A stretch of DNA of 64,000 bases from Lewinellaceae bacterium (GCA_020636405.1 JACJXW010000004.1:4018001-4082000), one strand, 5' to 3'. Positions 26,801-35,228 are shown, counted from the stretch's first letter. The notes: a model not told the origin generated them from the letters alone. Translations and numbers: made by a program.

Positions 26801-27171
26801 TCCGGAACAATGATTACCTGAGCTCCAACCGGGGACAGTATGCCGAGCGCAACGGGGCGCTGATGCCCTGGCTGACCACCCTGGACCTGTCGATACAGCA
26901 GGAGTTCTTTGTCGAGATCGGCGGCCGCCGCAATACCATTCAATTGCGCGCCGACATTTCCAACTTCGCCAACCTGGTGAATTCCGACTGGGGTGTGGGC
27001 AACCAGGTAGTAAACAACCGCCCGCTCCGCTTTACCGGCAAAGATGCGGAAGGCTACCCAACCTACCAGTTCTCGCAGGTTTCAGGCGCTTTCCCCTCGG
27101 AAGTCCTGAACACGGATGTAGACCTGATCAATGTCTGGCAGGCGCAGTTTGGCGTCCGTTACATCTTCTAA
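23860..27171 (+). CDS. Oar-like TonB-dependent outer-membrane receptor (copy 1)
   Basis: A 1103-residue outer-membrane protein with a signal peptide (ending GFAQG), a carboxypeptidase-regulatory-like beta-sandwich domain (about 30-110, GSVSDTNGEPLIGANVVA), a TonB plug (about 120-260, ending GINAVTRSGTNRFEGSAF) and a 22-strand-type barrel to a C-terminal aromatic residue (FGVRYIF). This layout is that of Oar-type receptors (Myxococcus Oar, Bacteroidota homologues) and not of SusC, and no SusD partner lies nearby. Recent work links Oar-type proteins to protein or siderophore-like export or import; the substrate here is unknown. The start at 23860 is supported by the second copy, where the same MRxxML start is preceded by a non-start codon. 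Followed by a terminator. Confidence 0.9.
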   Translation: MRLTMLTRVLGTLLIACFVQGLGFAQGVTNATILGSVSDTNGEPLIGANVVAIHEPSGTVYGNSTREDGRFTLPNVRIGGPYTIKTTYTGFEENVQEGVFLSLGQNFRMNITLAESALQLEAIEVTAIKNEILNSERTGASTNIKKEVINSLPTFSRGLNDFVRLTPQSRSSAVAATTGSGASFSGQDSRYNNLTIDGSIFNNSFGLASAPAGQTNSTPISLDAIAEIQVNIAPYDVRQGGFTGAGINAVTRSGTNRFEGSAFYNFRNQNLIGRKIEGEDVFGQRIDDGLLKFNIKQSGFRLGGPIIKNKLFFFVNGEIERRADPATNFVAFRDESSTPSSDPNVTRVAAAELDQLRQFLINTYNYDPGQYENYDLETYSDKILAKVDYNISENHRASIRYNYLRSFRDVLSSNSGSFSNRRGNAFALNFSNSNYIINNDIHSIIAEVNSIFGSKISNSLQVGFTANRDYRSSGGSIFPLVDILRDGRNYTTFGYEPFTPNNRLDTDTWQFQDNLTFYAGQHTVTAGVNFEAFEFRNTFTPTYYGQYVYNSLDDFYAAAAGQDVELRRYALTYSALPGGALPTATTRAFQPGIYLQDEVDLMDNKLKVIAGLRLDMPFFGTTALNNAEVEKLNFRNPDGGTTNYSTSDLPGTQLMFSPRLGFNWDVKGDRSLQVRGGTGIFTGRPAFVWISNQVGNNGVLTGSLRDDNTMDYPFTPDVTAHIPENPTTPSSYNIALSDPDFKWPQLWRTNLAVDVQLPLGFVGTIEGIYNRNLNNVMYNDVNQQVAAEAYPGADNRPTFPGLGLSGGAFNSAARINAQITDAILLFNTNEGDSYSITGKLERQFQNGLYGMLAYNFGEARDLITAGSIAFSSWRDNSSVTGNNTPALAFSDQDQRHRVVGAVSYRIEYLKAAATTFSLFLQSGNQGRYTFTINGDMNGDGIVTNDLMYIPTSATDANQIRFTDINNGPSASEQAAAFEQFIRNNDYLSSNRGQYAERNGALMPWLTTLDLSIQQEFFVEIGGRRNTIQLRADISNFANLVNSDWGVGNQVVNNRPLRFTGKDAEGYPTYQFSQVSGAFPSEVLNTDVDLINVWQAQFGVRYIF

Positions 27172-27212
27172 GCATCTCAGAGGTTCTGAAAGGCTAAAAA
27201 ACCAAAAGCACG

Positions 27213-27243
27213 GGCCCGCTATCCAGGATGGCGGGCCTTTTTA
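27213..27243 (+). terminator. Intrinsic terminator after receptor copy 1
   Basis: 7-bp GC stem GGCCCGC/GCGGGCC (27213-27219 and 27231-27237) with an 11-nt loop followed by TTTTTATT. It separates the two receptor genes into independent transcripts. Confidence 0.8.
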
Positions 27244-27350
27244 TTGATGAAAATGGAGCGGGAAATAATTAAACATAGGCTTAATATACGCTTAACATCT
27301 GCTGCTTAGCTTTGCCGGCGGTTTAATTTTCTTAAAGTAAAATAGAGTTA

Positions 27351-27379
27351 TTGAGTTCAAGTATTTTGCCTTATTTTTG
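27351..27379 (+). promoter_or_regulatory. Bacteroidota-type promoter for receptor copy 2
   Basis: TTG at 27351-27353 and TATTTTTG at 27372-27379 with 18-bp spacing. The start would be near 27386, giving about 100 nt of untranslated leader before the ATG at 27488. Confidence 0.6.
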
Positions 27380-27487
27380 CCCCTAAGCAACGTCAAACAA
27401 TCACAATTCAAAACAAGGAACTAAAGGCTACTTTTTAAAAGCAGCCAAAGCCAAGACAATTATTTGTTCATTAAAACTCACTCGTTT

Positions 27488-30400
27488 ATGAGATTTTCAA
27501 TGCTAATGAGAGCACTGAGTGCCTTCGCACTCCTTATTGCTTTTCATGGTATGGTACTTGCACAGGGTGTTACCACATCCTCTATGCAAGGTAAGATCCA
27601 GGATGAAAACGGCGAACCGCTGATCGGAGCCAACATCCTGGCGATACACCTACCTTCCGGCACTACCTTTGGTACGGCTACTGATGTCGAAGGAAACTAC
27701 CGCATCCCCAACATGCGGGTCGGCGGCCCTTACAAAGTGACCATCTCCTACACCGGTTACGGAGAAACCGTGCTTGACGGTATTTTCCTCCGCTTGGGTG
27801 AAACCTTCAGGCGTGACTATGCGCTGGAAGAAGCTGGTATTGAACTGGAAGCGATCCAGGTAGTTGCCCGCCAGGGTACCACCGGCTCCAACTCCGGTGC
27901 AAGCACCCAGATCACTTCCGATGACATTGAGGTAGTACCTACCCTGAACCGGGACCTGAGCGACTATGTACGCCTCACGCCTCAGGCCTCCGGATTTAGC
28001 GGCGGTACATCCTTCGCCGGCGTAAACAACCGCTACAATGCCATTTACATCGACGGCGCGGTGAACAATGACGTATTTGGTTTGTCTGGCCAAGGCACCA
28101 ATGGCGGCCAAACGGGCATCGCACCGTTCTCTATTGACATCATCGACCAGTTTCAGGTTGTCCTTTCTCCGTATGACGTAACCCTTGGCGGTTTCGCCGG
28201 CGGCGGTATCAACGCCGTAACCAAGTCGGGTACCAACGAATTTGAAGGCACGGCTTACTACTTCTGGCAGAACGAAAGCATGGTCGGCAAGACCAACGAA
28301 GCGCTGACCGACCGCACCGGCAGCGACCGTGAAGGGGTTGCCGAGTTCTCTCAAAAAACTTACGGCGCCTCCATTGGCGGCCCGATCGTCAAGGACAAGG
28401 TCTTCTTCTTCGTCAACGCAGAATTACGCCGCGACGAAACGCCCTCTCCTTTCGACTTCGGCACTTATGATGGTGATGCCACTCAAGACCAGCTCAATAC
28501 CCTGCGCAATTTCCTGACCAACACCTACGGTTACGACCCGGGTACCTTCGGCAGTGTCGCAGACGAACTGAACGGAACGACCCTGTTCGGTAAGCTGGAC
28601 ATCAACCTGAACCAGAACCACCGCCTGACGCTGCGCCACAATTACACCAAAGCAGAGAACATCAACCGCAACGTCTCCGGGCCCCGCTTTATCAACTTCT
28701 CCAACAATGGCGTATTCTTCCCGAGTACGACCAACTCGTCGGCTTTGGAACTGAAGTCCAACTTCGGCGCCAAGTACAGCAACAACCTGATCATTGGCTA
28801 CACCTCCGTAAATGACGACCGCGACCCGATCGGCAGCGACTTCCCATACGTTTACATCAACGACGGAGCCGGCCAGATCGCACTGGGTTCTGAAGAATTC
28901 TCCACGGGTAACGCCCTGGAGCAGAAGATCTTCACGATCACGGACAACTTCAAGATCTACCAGGGCAACCACACCATCACCCTGGGTACGCACAACGAAT
29001 TCTACAGCATCTACAACCTGTTCATCCGTCAGAACTACGGTACGTACCGCTTCGAGAATATCGATGCTTTCCTCAACGGAGCACCTGCTATTGAATACGA
29101 CCGTTCGTACTCTCTGGTTGACGACCTGACAGGCGACGGCTCTGCTGCCGCTTCCGACTTCAACGCCATCCAGCTGGGCTTTTACGCTCAGGACGAATGG
29201 GCGGTGAACCAGCGGTTCACGTTGACGGCAGGTTTGCGCCTTGACGTTCCGATCATTACTACCGACCCGGCTATCCACCCGTCCTTCAATTCGGAAACCC
29301 TGCCGAAACTGCGCCAGGCCTACGATATTGCAAATGATGTGGAAGGCGGCGTCGCTCCCGATGGGCAACTGATGATCTCTCCGCGCGTCGGTTTTGATTA
29401 CGACCTGACGGGTGACCGCAGCGCTATCCTGCGTGGCGGCGTCGGCGTATTCACCAGCCGTATCCCATTTGTATGGCCGGGCGCCATGTTCAACAACAAC
29501 GGTGTGACAATTGGCGGCGTTTCTGAGCGGAATATCTCCGGTGATATCAACTTCATCGCCGACATTCAGAAGCAATACACCAACCCGGACTTCTCCGTAC
29601 CTTCCGGACAGGTTGACCTATTTGTAAAAGATTTCAAATACCCACAGGTACTGCGCACCAACCTGGCGGTAGACACCAAACTGCCGGGCGGTATTGCCGC
29701 TACGCTGGAAGGCGTTTACACCAAGACGCTAAACAACATTGTTTATACTAATATCAACTCCGACCCAACCGTTGAATTCAACTGGACCAATACCGGGGGC
29801 GACAACCGCCCGGTATTCGGCCGCGATGATATCGAGGCGGCCTACAGCAGCGGCATCTACCTTGGGCACAATACCAGCGAAGGGTATACCTATACCCTTA
29901 CCGCTGCCCTGGCGAAGGAGTTCGACTTCGGCCTGACGGCTAACCTGGCCTATACTTACGGAGATGCCGAAGCCGTTAACGAGGGTACGTCTTCCCAAAA
30001 CTCTTCCCAATGGCGAGGACAGGTAAATTTTGACGGCCGCAACACTCCAGTGCTTGGCCGTTCTGACTATGCCTTAGGCCACCGCGTTTTAGGCTCTCTC
30101 ACCTACCAGATCGATTGGAATGCTGAGAAAAATGTATCTACCTCTCTTACGCTTTTGTATGAAGGCCTTAAGGGCAGCCCCTACTCCTACGTGATCGGTG
30201 GCAGCAACGGCCGTAACATCAACAACGAAACGGGTAGCACCAGCGCTAACCGTAGCCTGGTTTGGATTCCCGCCAATCAGAATGAGATTACTCTCGTGGA
30301 ATCGGGTGGCGTTTCTCCCGAGGAACAGTGGAACCGCCTCAACGCTTTCATCGAGGATGATCCGTATCTGAGCGCCAACCGCGGCAGCTATGCGGAGAAG

Positions 30401-30730
30401 AACTCCAACTGGATGCCCTATGTAGGTTACCTCGACCTTTCTCTGCGCCAGGACTTCGGCCTGAACGTTGCCGGCAAGATGCACAAACTGCAGTTCAGCT
30501 GGGATGTATTCAACCTGGCGAACCTGCTGAACCCGGGCTGGGGCGTGCGCTACAGCGTACCGGGCAACTTCAACAACTACTTCCTGTACAACTTCGAAGG
30601 ATATGCGGCTGACGGCACCACGCCTCAGTTCTCCTATACCGACGAAGACCTGGGCAAAGATGCGCTGAACATCAGCGACTTCAGTTCCCGCTGGCGCATG
30701 CGCCTCGGACTGCGGTACATCTTTAAATAA
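27488..30730 (+). CDS. Oar-like TonB-dependent outer-membrane receptor (copy 2)
   Basis: A 1080-residue paralogue of the upstream receptor with the same layout: signal peptide (VLAQG), carboxypeptidase-like domain (GKIQDENGEPLIGANILA), plug ending in GINAVTKSGTNEFEGTAY, and a long barrel ending LGLRYIFK. Both copies share motifs such as SPRVGF/SPRLGF, the Gly-Gly-Val-Phe-Thr barrel turns and a DLSxxQ/RQ segment near the C-terminus, so they arose by tandem duplication, though they have diverged widely. The ATG at 27488 is the first start that gives a proper signal peptide (the upstream TTG does not). It has its own promoter and a strong terminator. The substrate is unknown; no SusD-like or TonB gene is adjacent. 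Confidence 0.9.
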   Translation: MRFSMLMRALSAFALLIAFHGMVLAQGVTTSSMQGKIQDENGEPLIGANILAIHLPSGTTFGTATDVEGNYRIPNMRVGGPYKVTISYTGYGETVLDGIFLRLGETFRRDYALEEAGIELEAIQVVARQGTTGSNSGASTQITSDDIEVVPTLNRDLSDYVRLTPQASGFSGGTSFAGVNNRYNAIYIDGAVNNDVFGLSGQGTNGGQTGIAPFSIDIIDQFQVVLSPYDVTLGGFAGGGINAVTKSGTNEFEGTAYYFWQNESMVGKTNEALTDRTGSDREGVAEFSQKTYGASIGGPIVKDKVFFFVNAELRRDETPSPFDFGTYDGDATQDQLNTLRNFLTNTYGYDPGTFGSVADELNGTTLFGKLDINLNQNHRLTLRHNYTKAENINRNVSGPRFINFSNNGVFFPSTTNSSALELKSNFGAKYSNNLIIGYTSVNDDRDPIGSDFPYVYINDGAGQIALGSEEFSTGNALEQKIFTITDNFKIYQGNHTITLGTHNEFYSIYNLFIRQNYGTYRFENIDAFLNGAPAIEYDRSYSLVDDLTGDGSAAASDFNAIQLGFYAQDEWAVNQRFTLTAGLRLDVPIITTDPAIHPSFNSETLPKLRQAYDIANDVEGGVAPDGQLMISPRVGFDYDLTGDRSAILRGGVGVFTSRIPFVWPGAMFNNNGVTIGGVSERNISGDINFIADIQKQYTNPDFSVPSGQVDLFVKDFKYPQVLRTNLAVDTKLPGGIAATLEGVYTKTLNNIVYTNINSDPTVEFNWTNTGGDNRPVFGRDDIEAAYSSGIYLGHNTSEGYTYTLTAALAKEFDFGLTANLAYTYGDAEAVNEGTSSQNSSQWRGQVNFDGRNTPVLGRSDYALGHRVLGSLTYQIDWNAEKNVSTSLTLLYEGLKGSPYSYVIGGSNGRNINNETGSTSANRSLVWIPANQNEITLVESGGVSPEEQWNRLNAFIEDDPYLSANRGSYAEKNSNWMPYVGYLDLSLRQDFGLNVAGKMHKLQFSWDVFNLANLLNPGWGVRYSVPGNFNNYFLYNFEGYAADGTTPQFSYTDEDLGKDALNISDFSSRWRMRLGLRYIFK

Positions 30731-30756
30731 GGGAAAGCGCAGGAAACTGTTAATGA

Positions 30757-30797
30757 AAAGAGGCTTGCCGCTAGGAGCGGCAAGCCTCTTTCATTTT
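30757..30797 (+). terminator. Strong intrinsic terminator after receptor copy 2
   Basis: Perfect 13-bp stem (30760-30772 with 30776-30788), 3-nt loop, flanked by AAA and TTT that lengthen the stem, then TTTCATTTT. It lies between the convergent receptor and CtlX genes and could serve both directions. Confidence 0.9.
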
Positions 30798-30825
30798 CAG
30801 CGTTCACAAGCCGAGAATTTTCTGT

Positions 30826-31758
30826 TTATTGCTCCGGCAGGAAGATCTCCGCCATCATGCACCGCGCGCTGCCTCCGGCGTACTTTTCAATGGTATAAAG
30901 CGGGCTGTACAGTATCTCAGAATGCTTTTTGATCTGTTCTACCTGTGCCGGGCGAAGAGATTGGTATGCCTGTTCCGACATCACCAGATAAGGCGTGCCA
31001 TCCTGGCTGCGCACCTGTAACATATTTCCGGCGAAAGCCATCATTTGTTCCAGGGAGATCTCGATAACCTCCTTTTCTGTATCTGTAAATTTTCGCAGGA
31101 GCCGTTCCCGCTCCCCCTTTGCCCGAACCGAGTCCAGACAGATCACGACGAAGGTTTCTCCCAATGCCATCATAACATTGGTGTGGTAGATCTCCTGGCC
31201 ATTGCCATCCACGGCGATGAAAGCCACTTTCTCATAACCGAGTTTGTCGCAAAAGTCATCGAGCAGGTGTTCGTTGGTGCGGGGGCTGAGGCAGGCGTAG
31301 GCGACGTGATTGGGCCGGTCGAGAATGAGGCTTCCGGTGCCCTCCAGGTACATTTCCATTTCTTCGTAGTGTTCGAAGCGAAGGTGAGCGCCCATATTGA
31401 ACCTTTCGCCAAGCGTTTCCAGAACATCCTCCCGCCTTTCCAGGCGGCGGGTCTGGGCATTCATCGGATAAGTCACCACCCGCCCGTCCTGGTGGAAAGT
31501 GACCCAGTTGTTGGGGAATACGGCGTCGGGTTTTACCGGGGTATCGGTATCTTCCACTACAATGACATCCACCCCTTTGGCGCGCAGGCGCTCTACGAAC
31601 CCATCGAATTCTCTGATGGCTTCCTGCTGAATCTGCTTGGGAGTCAGGGACTCATCCAGGGTTTGGAAGGCGTTGTTCCGGGCGGTTTCCTCGTTATACC
31701 CGAAGTGGGCGGGGCGAACCATCAACAAGTGGCTGGTAATCTGTTGTATTGGTTTCAA
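30826..31758 (-). CDS. ctlX: CtlX-like amidinotransferase/arginine-deiminase superfamily hydrolase
   Basis: A 310-residue guanidino-group-modifying enzyme of the family labelled citrulline utilization hydrolase CtlX. Motifs in order: MVRPAHFGYNEETARNNAFQ at the N-terminus, DAVFPNNWVTFH (first acidic/Asn active-site strand), EGTGSLI, YHTNVMMALGE (the catalytic His region) and GGSARCMMAEIF at the C-terminus with the nucleophilic Cys. These positions correspond to the Asp-Glu-His-Cys catalytic set of the pentein fold. The start is uncertain: no ATG gives the family N-terminus, so I take TTG at 31758, which yields KPIQQITSHLLMVRP. It is a monocistronic gene convergent with the receptor; whether it hydrolyses citrulline or another ureido compound is not shown. 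Confidence 0.85.
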   Translation of the reverse strand: MKPIQQITSHLLMVRPAHFGYNEETARNNAFQTLDESLTPKQIQQEAIREFDGFVERLRAKGVDVIVVEDTDTPVKPDAVFPNNWVTFHQDGRVVTYPMNAQTRRLERREDVLETLGERFNMGAHLRFEHYEEMEMYLEGTGSLILDRPNHVAYACLSPRTNEHLLDDFCDKLGYEKVAFIAVDGNGQEIYHTNVMMALGETFVVICLDSVRAKGERERLLRKFTDTEKEVIEISLEQMMAFAGNMLQVRSQDGTPYLVMSEQAYQSLRPAQVEQIKKHSEILYSPLYTIEKYAGGSARCMMAEIFLPEQ

Positions 31759-31855
31759 TTTGGGAAGGTTTGGTGAATAATTCGCTGCGAAGGTAAGGCT
31801 AACCGGAAGAATTGACAATAATGGGCCTTCGTTTTATTTAGCAGTTGTTCATCCT

Positions 31856-31863
31856 TATATTTG
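31856..31863 (+). promoter_or_regulatory. -7 box (TATATTTG) of the SUI1-type gene
   Basis: TATATTTG at 31856-31863 fits TAnnTTTG exactly, with a T-rich -33 region around 31832 instead of a clear TTG. The start would be near 31869, about 20 nt before the ATG at 31890. Confidence 0.5.
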
Positions 31864-31889
31864 CATCGTCTGCTGCAAAAGAAAAGAAT

Positions 31890-32240
31890 ATGGGAAAGAA
31901 GAACAAAAAGGACAGAACCGGTATCGTTTATTCTACCGACCCGGACTTCGAATACGAGTACCAAAGCCAGGACGAAGTGGAGGAACTCCCTCCCCAACAG
32001 CAAAAGCTGCGGGTGATGATCGACCGAAAGAAGCGTAAGGGGAAGGAAGTTACCCTGATCACAGGTTATGCCGGACCGGAAGAAAGCCTGCAGGAACTAG
32101 GTAAATATCTGAAATCCAAATGTGGAGTCGGGGGCTCGGTAAAAGACGGAGAGATCCTCATACAGGGCAATCAAAGAGACCGGGTAGTCGAATTGCTCAA
32201 GGAGAAGGGGTATTCGAATACGAAGGCCTCGGGTGGGTAG
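31890..32240 (+). CDS. SUI1/YciH-family translation factor
   Basis: A 116-residue protein of the eIF1/YciH type. The SUI1 core is at about residues 40-112: LRVMIDRKKRKGKEVTLITG (basic first strand), then KYLKSKCGVGGSVKDGEILIQGN and a final helix RDRVVELLKEKGY. In E. coli YciH can influence start-codon fidelity. The first 38 residues are basic and then acidic and probably disordered. The ATG at 31890 is the first giving a sensible MGKKNKKDR start. It is a single-gene unit; a GAAGTCGG-type repeat cluster follows it directly. Confidence 0.9.
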   Translation: MGKKNKKDRTGIVYSTDPDFEYEYQSQDEVEELPPQQQKLRVMIDRKKRKGKEVTLITGYAGPEESLQELGKYLKSKCGVGGSVKDGEILIQGNQRDRVVELLKEKGYSNTKASGG

Positions 32241-32245
32241 TGTGG

Positions 32246-32282
32246 GAAGTCGGAAGTGAGAAGTCGGAAATCGGAAATCGGA
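32246..32282. repeat. GAAGTCGG / GAAATCGG short-repeat cluster
   Basis: Degenerate repeats of GAAGTCGG, GAAGTGAG and GAAATCGG at the 3' end of the SUI1 gene, with inverted copies of the core (TTCCGACTT) at 32344-32352 and 32413-32421 in the same 206-bp gap. It differs in unit sequence from the GTGATTC arrays but sits in the same kind of place (between convergent genes). Confidence 0.7.
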
Positions 32283-32446
32283 CACGAGCGGAGCGACTGA
32301 CGGAGTGAATCAGAACTCCGACGCCTTTCTACACCTGATGGCCTTCCGACTTCAAACTACCTTTTGTGAAGGTAAATTAGCTTCTTTCGGTGCAGGGAGG
32401 CACCTAAAAGCCTTCCGACTTCCCAGTTCCCACTACCTCCTTAACC

Positions 32447-33577
32447 CTATATCCGCTGGCTCATCCTCCAGGCCCGGACCAACATGGTGACGCGGTCGTA
32501 GTTCTTCATTCCTTCATGAATACCCTGGGATTTGAGGTAAGCATCATAAGCGTAATAGCGGAAGCGCGGAAGGATGTCCGGATAACGCAACAAGACCTCA
32601 TTGATAGCGTCCAGGTCAGACTGAATGCCAAGCGGCAGGCTTTCCCTGAACTCTCTGTATTTTTCCGGTTCATACTGCAGGTAATCAGCGGCTAGGGTGC
32701 GCCAATAGTTCAGGTGCCCGGTATAGGCGATCAGGGGGTCTTCAGACTGGATGCAGGCCAGGTAACCCAGAAAATTGCAGGTCCCCTCATCGCCGAAGCC
32801 ATAACCGTGGGCAAGTTCATGGGCCATGACGTAGGGCTTTTGCAGGGCATGTAGCCCGGCATCGATATGGCCTTCTCCGGTAAAAGGAAAGTACAGCCCG
32901 GAAGAGCTGAAGCGAAGAAAGACCCCCTTAGGCAGAACATATCGCCCGCGCACTCTGCCTACCGTGGAGAAGCCGTGCTGGGCCAGCCAGCTTTCCAGTT
33001 CCGCCCGGAGTTTTTTCTCCAGGTTTTTCGGAAGCATTTCCTCGGAGATGGGATCCCGGTCGGCGCCGGGAATTTCTTTCCTCAGCCGTTTGATGACTTC
33101 GGTTTCATGAGCGAACTCCTCTTTCAGTTCGGAGAAAGAAAGCGGCTCCAATCCCAGCCCTAATTGCTCTTCAATGGGAAGCCGGCCGTAGTTGAACCCC
33201 CACATAAAAAGAAACAGGAAAATACCTCCGCTGAGAAAAGCCCCGATACCCAATACCCCCGCCACTGCTTTCTGCCAGGGATGCTGATAGGCGCCTCTCC
33301 ACCAACGGGACACTCCCCGCACCACCAGGTAGGCCAGTCCTATAAGAAAAAGATAGATCAGAGGCAGAGGCAGCCAGGCCAACAGGTAATCGATCAGCCA
33401 GCGCAAAACAGGGAACAACATGCGGCTGTAATAGCGTTCGATGATCTCGGGGTGGCCGGCGAGGGCATAGCGCAGGGCCAGAGCTCCCAGCCCCAGGCCA
33501 ATCCAGGCCAGCTTTTTTTTGATATTTGGCATAAGCCTTTTTTTGGCTTTCGTTAGAACAGGATCGGGGGTCGTCAT
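32447..33577 (-). CDS. DUF3810 membrane protein with zincin-like HExxH motif
   Basis: A 376-residue protein with three N-terminal transmembrane helices (about 25-45, 65-90 and 110-135) and a soluble C-terminal domain containing HELAHGYGFGDE near residue 255. The HExxH and the Glu six residues further are the classic zinc-metallopeptidase signature, followed by a conserved-looking helix with YTGHLNYWRTLAADYL. DUF3810 proteins are widespread in Bacteroidota and Firmicutes, but I know of no characterised member. The soluble domain could face either side; positive charges suggest the N-terminus is cytoplasmic. Start: ATG at 33577 (another at 33532 is possible). Single gene. Confidence 0.82.
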   Translation of the reverse strand: MTTPDPVLTKAKKRLMPNIKKKLAWIGLGLGALALRYALAGHPEIIERYYSRMLFPVLRWLIDYLLAWLPLPLIYLFLIGLAYLVVRGVSRWWRGAYQHPWQKAVAGVLGIGAFLSGGIFLFLFMWGFNYGRLPIEEQLGLGLEPLSFSELKEEFAHETEVIKRLRKEIPGADRDPISEEMLPKNLEKKLRAELESWLAQHGFSTVGRVRGRYVLPKGVFLRFSSSGLYFPFTGEGHIDAGLHALQKPYVMAHELAHGYGFGDEGTCNFLGYLACIQSEDPLIAYTGHLNYWRTLAADYLQYEPEKYREFRESLPLGIQSDLDAINEVLLRYPDILPRFRYYAYDAYLKSQGIHEGMKNYDRVTMLVRAWRMSQRI

Positions 33578-33803
33578 TTTTATGCTCTTACTCAAACGGA
33601 ATGTTAGTGCAGCTTCGTCTGCAAAGGCAAAGAGAATCTCCTCCCCGAAAATTTCCGCGCAAGATATAACCTTTCGCCAAGCGTTTGTTTATGAAGCAAT
33701 TAAAACAAAGAAAAAACTTTCCCCGTCACAGCTTGTTCTGTTTTTGTCAAAAAACGGCTGTAGGTACTGTCCTGGCCGGGACAAATGAATGTAGGAGTTT
33801 ATC

Positions 33804-33811
33804 TATATTTG
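33804..33811 (+). promoter_or_regulatory. -7 box (TATATTTG) of trxA
   Basis: TATATTTG at 33804-33811 matches TAnnTTTG; no clear TTG at the -33 position. It gives a leader of about 65 nt before the thioredoxin ATG. The rest of the 307-bp gap (33578-33884) shows no other element. Confidence 0.45.
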
Positions 33812-33884
33812 CAACTCTTTAGGCAAACAGCTGTTAAATCAGAATTAGTTTAAACCATTTATTCAACCGCAAAATCGGCACAAT

Positions 33885-34202
33885 ATGGCATTCGAGTTCA
33901 CTGATGCAAATTTCAAGGAAACTGCAATAGATAATGAAGGCGTTGCCGTGGTGGACTTCTGGGCAGAATGGTGCGGCCCCTGCCGCATGATCGGCCCGAT
34001 CATCGAAGAACTTTCCAAGGAGTATGATGGTAAGGTCGTCGTGGGCAAGGTCAATGTAGACCACAATCCCGAAGTCTCCATGAAATATGGTATCCGCAGC
34101 ATTCCTACTGTCCTCATCCTGAAAAAGGGAGAAGTGGTGGACAAACAAGTAGGGGTAACGACCAAAAAGGTGCTGGTGGACAAAATCGAAGCCCACCTTT
34201 AA
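33885..34202 (+). CDS. trxA: Thioredoxin
   Basis: A 105-residue cytoplasmic disulfide reductase. The redox-active CGPC is at residues 30-33 within FWAEWCGPCRM, the buried Asp (FWAEW preceded by VVDFW) and cis-Pro (SIPTVL) are in place, and the length is standard. No signal peptide is present. It is bounded by its own -7 box and a strong terminator, so it is probably transcribed alone. Confidence 0.97.
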   Translation: MAFEFTDANFKETAIDNEGVAVVDFWAEWCGPCRMIGPIIEELSKEYDGKVVVGKVNVDHNPEVSMKYGIRSIPTVLILKKGEVVDKQVGVTTKKVLVDKIEAHL

Positions 34203-34226
34203 TTTGTGGGAGAAAACCACTAGCTT

Positions 34227-34280
34227 AAAGCCCTTATTCTTCTGCTCTTATCAGTAGAATAAGGGCTTTCTCTGTTTTTT
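34227..34280 (+). terminator. Intrinsic terminator of trxA
   Basis: A perfect 14-bp stem (34227-34240 with 34256-34269) with an inner CTG/CAG pair in the loop, followed by CTCTGTTTTTT. It lies immediately before the DUF58 gene, separating the two transcripts. Confidence 0.88.
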
Positions 34281-34298
34281 AAATTTATACCCTGATTC

Positions 34299-35228
34299 AT
34301 GAAGCTGTCTGAAAATTACGAAGTGCGCGACCTGGGCAACCTGGAGCTATTAGCCCGGCAAGTCGTAGAAGGGTTTATCATTGGCTTACACAAAAGCCCT
34401 TTCCACGGTTTTTCCGTTGAATTTGCCGAACACCGCCTTTACAATCCAGGGGAGGACACCCGGAATATCGACTGGAAGGTCTATGCCAGAACAGACCGGC
34501 TGTTCACCAAACGCTTTGAAGAGGAGACCAACCTGCGGTGCCAGATCGTCATCGATGCTTCTTCCTCGATGTATTTCCCTGAAGTCACCAAAACCAGCAA
34601 AGATTACATCAACAAGCTGCGTTTTTCCGCATTGTCGGCAGCGGCGCTTATGAACCTCCTGCAACGACAGCGCGACGCCTTCGGCCTCAGTATTTTTGAT
34701 GAAGATGTACGCATACACACTCATTGTAAAAGCAGTACCTCCCACTACCGCCTGTTGCTGACCTACCTCGACCAGCTCATCAACAACCCGGAACGCAACC
34801 GCACCACTTCCGCCGCCAAGGCGCTCCACCAGGTCGCCGATTCCATCCACAAGCGGTCCATGGTCATCATATTCAGCGATATGTTCGAGGAAACGGAAGA
34901 TACCGAGCAGCTTTTCGCCGCCATGCAACACCTCAAACACAATAAACACGAGGTCGTACTTTTCCACGTGGTGGACAAATCCAAAGAAGTCAATTTTGAG
35001 TTTGAAAACCGGCCTTACCTCTTTATCGATATGGAATCCGGGGAGAAAGTGCGCCTGCAATCCAATCAAGTCCGGGACTACTACATCCAGCAAATGGCCC
35101 GGTTCAAGGAGAATCTCAAGTTCAAATGCCTGCAATACCGAATCGACTTCGTTGAAGCTGATATCAATGAAGGCTTCCGCAACATTCTGCAATCTTTCCT
35201 GGTGAAGAGGAGTAAGATGAGATCGTAG
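34299..35228 (+). CDS. DUF58 / vWA-like protein (MoxR-associated type)
   Basis: A 309-residue cytoplasmic protein. The N-terminal DUF58 core includes GFSVEFAEHRLYNPGEDTRNIDWKVYAR split over residues 39-67 (the family landmark GxDxRxIDW), and residues 87-240 form a von Willebrand factor A-like fold with a MIDAS-type DASSSM near 89-94. DUF58 proteins usually pair with MoxR AAA+ ATPases and vWA membrane proteins, acting in metal-cofactor or envelope-protein maturation. Here no MoxR gene is next to it: the upstream gene is trxA and the downstream genes are on the other strand, so the partner must be elsewhere. The gene ends just before the 35.3-kb GATTC array. Confidence 0.85.
   Translation: MKLSENYEVRDLGNLELLARQVVEGFIIGLHKSPFHGFSVEFAEHRLYNPGEDTRNIDWKVYARTDRLFTKRFEEETNLRCQIVIDASSSMYFPEVTKTSKDYINKLRFSALSAAALMNLLQRQRDAFGLSIFDEDVRIHTHCKSSTSHYRLLLTYLDQLINNPERNRTTSAAKALHQVADSIHKRSMVIIFSDMFEETEDTEQLFAAMQHLKHNKHEVVLFHVVDKSKEVNFEFENRPYLFIDMESGEKVRLQSNQVRDYYIQQMARFKENLKFKCLQYRIDFVEADINEGFRNILQSFLVKRSKMRS

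Noticed and set aside
23860..30730. SusC/SusD polysaccharide utilisation locus
   Set aside because: Receptors are Oar-like, and there is no SusD gene, glycoside hydrolase or sulfatase in the neighbourhood.
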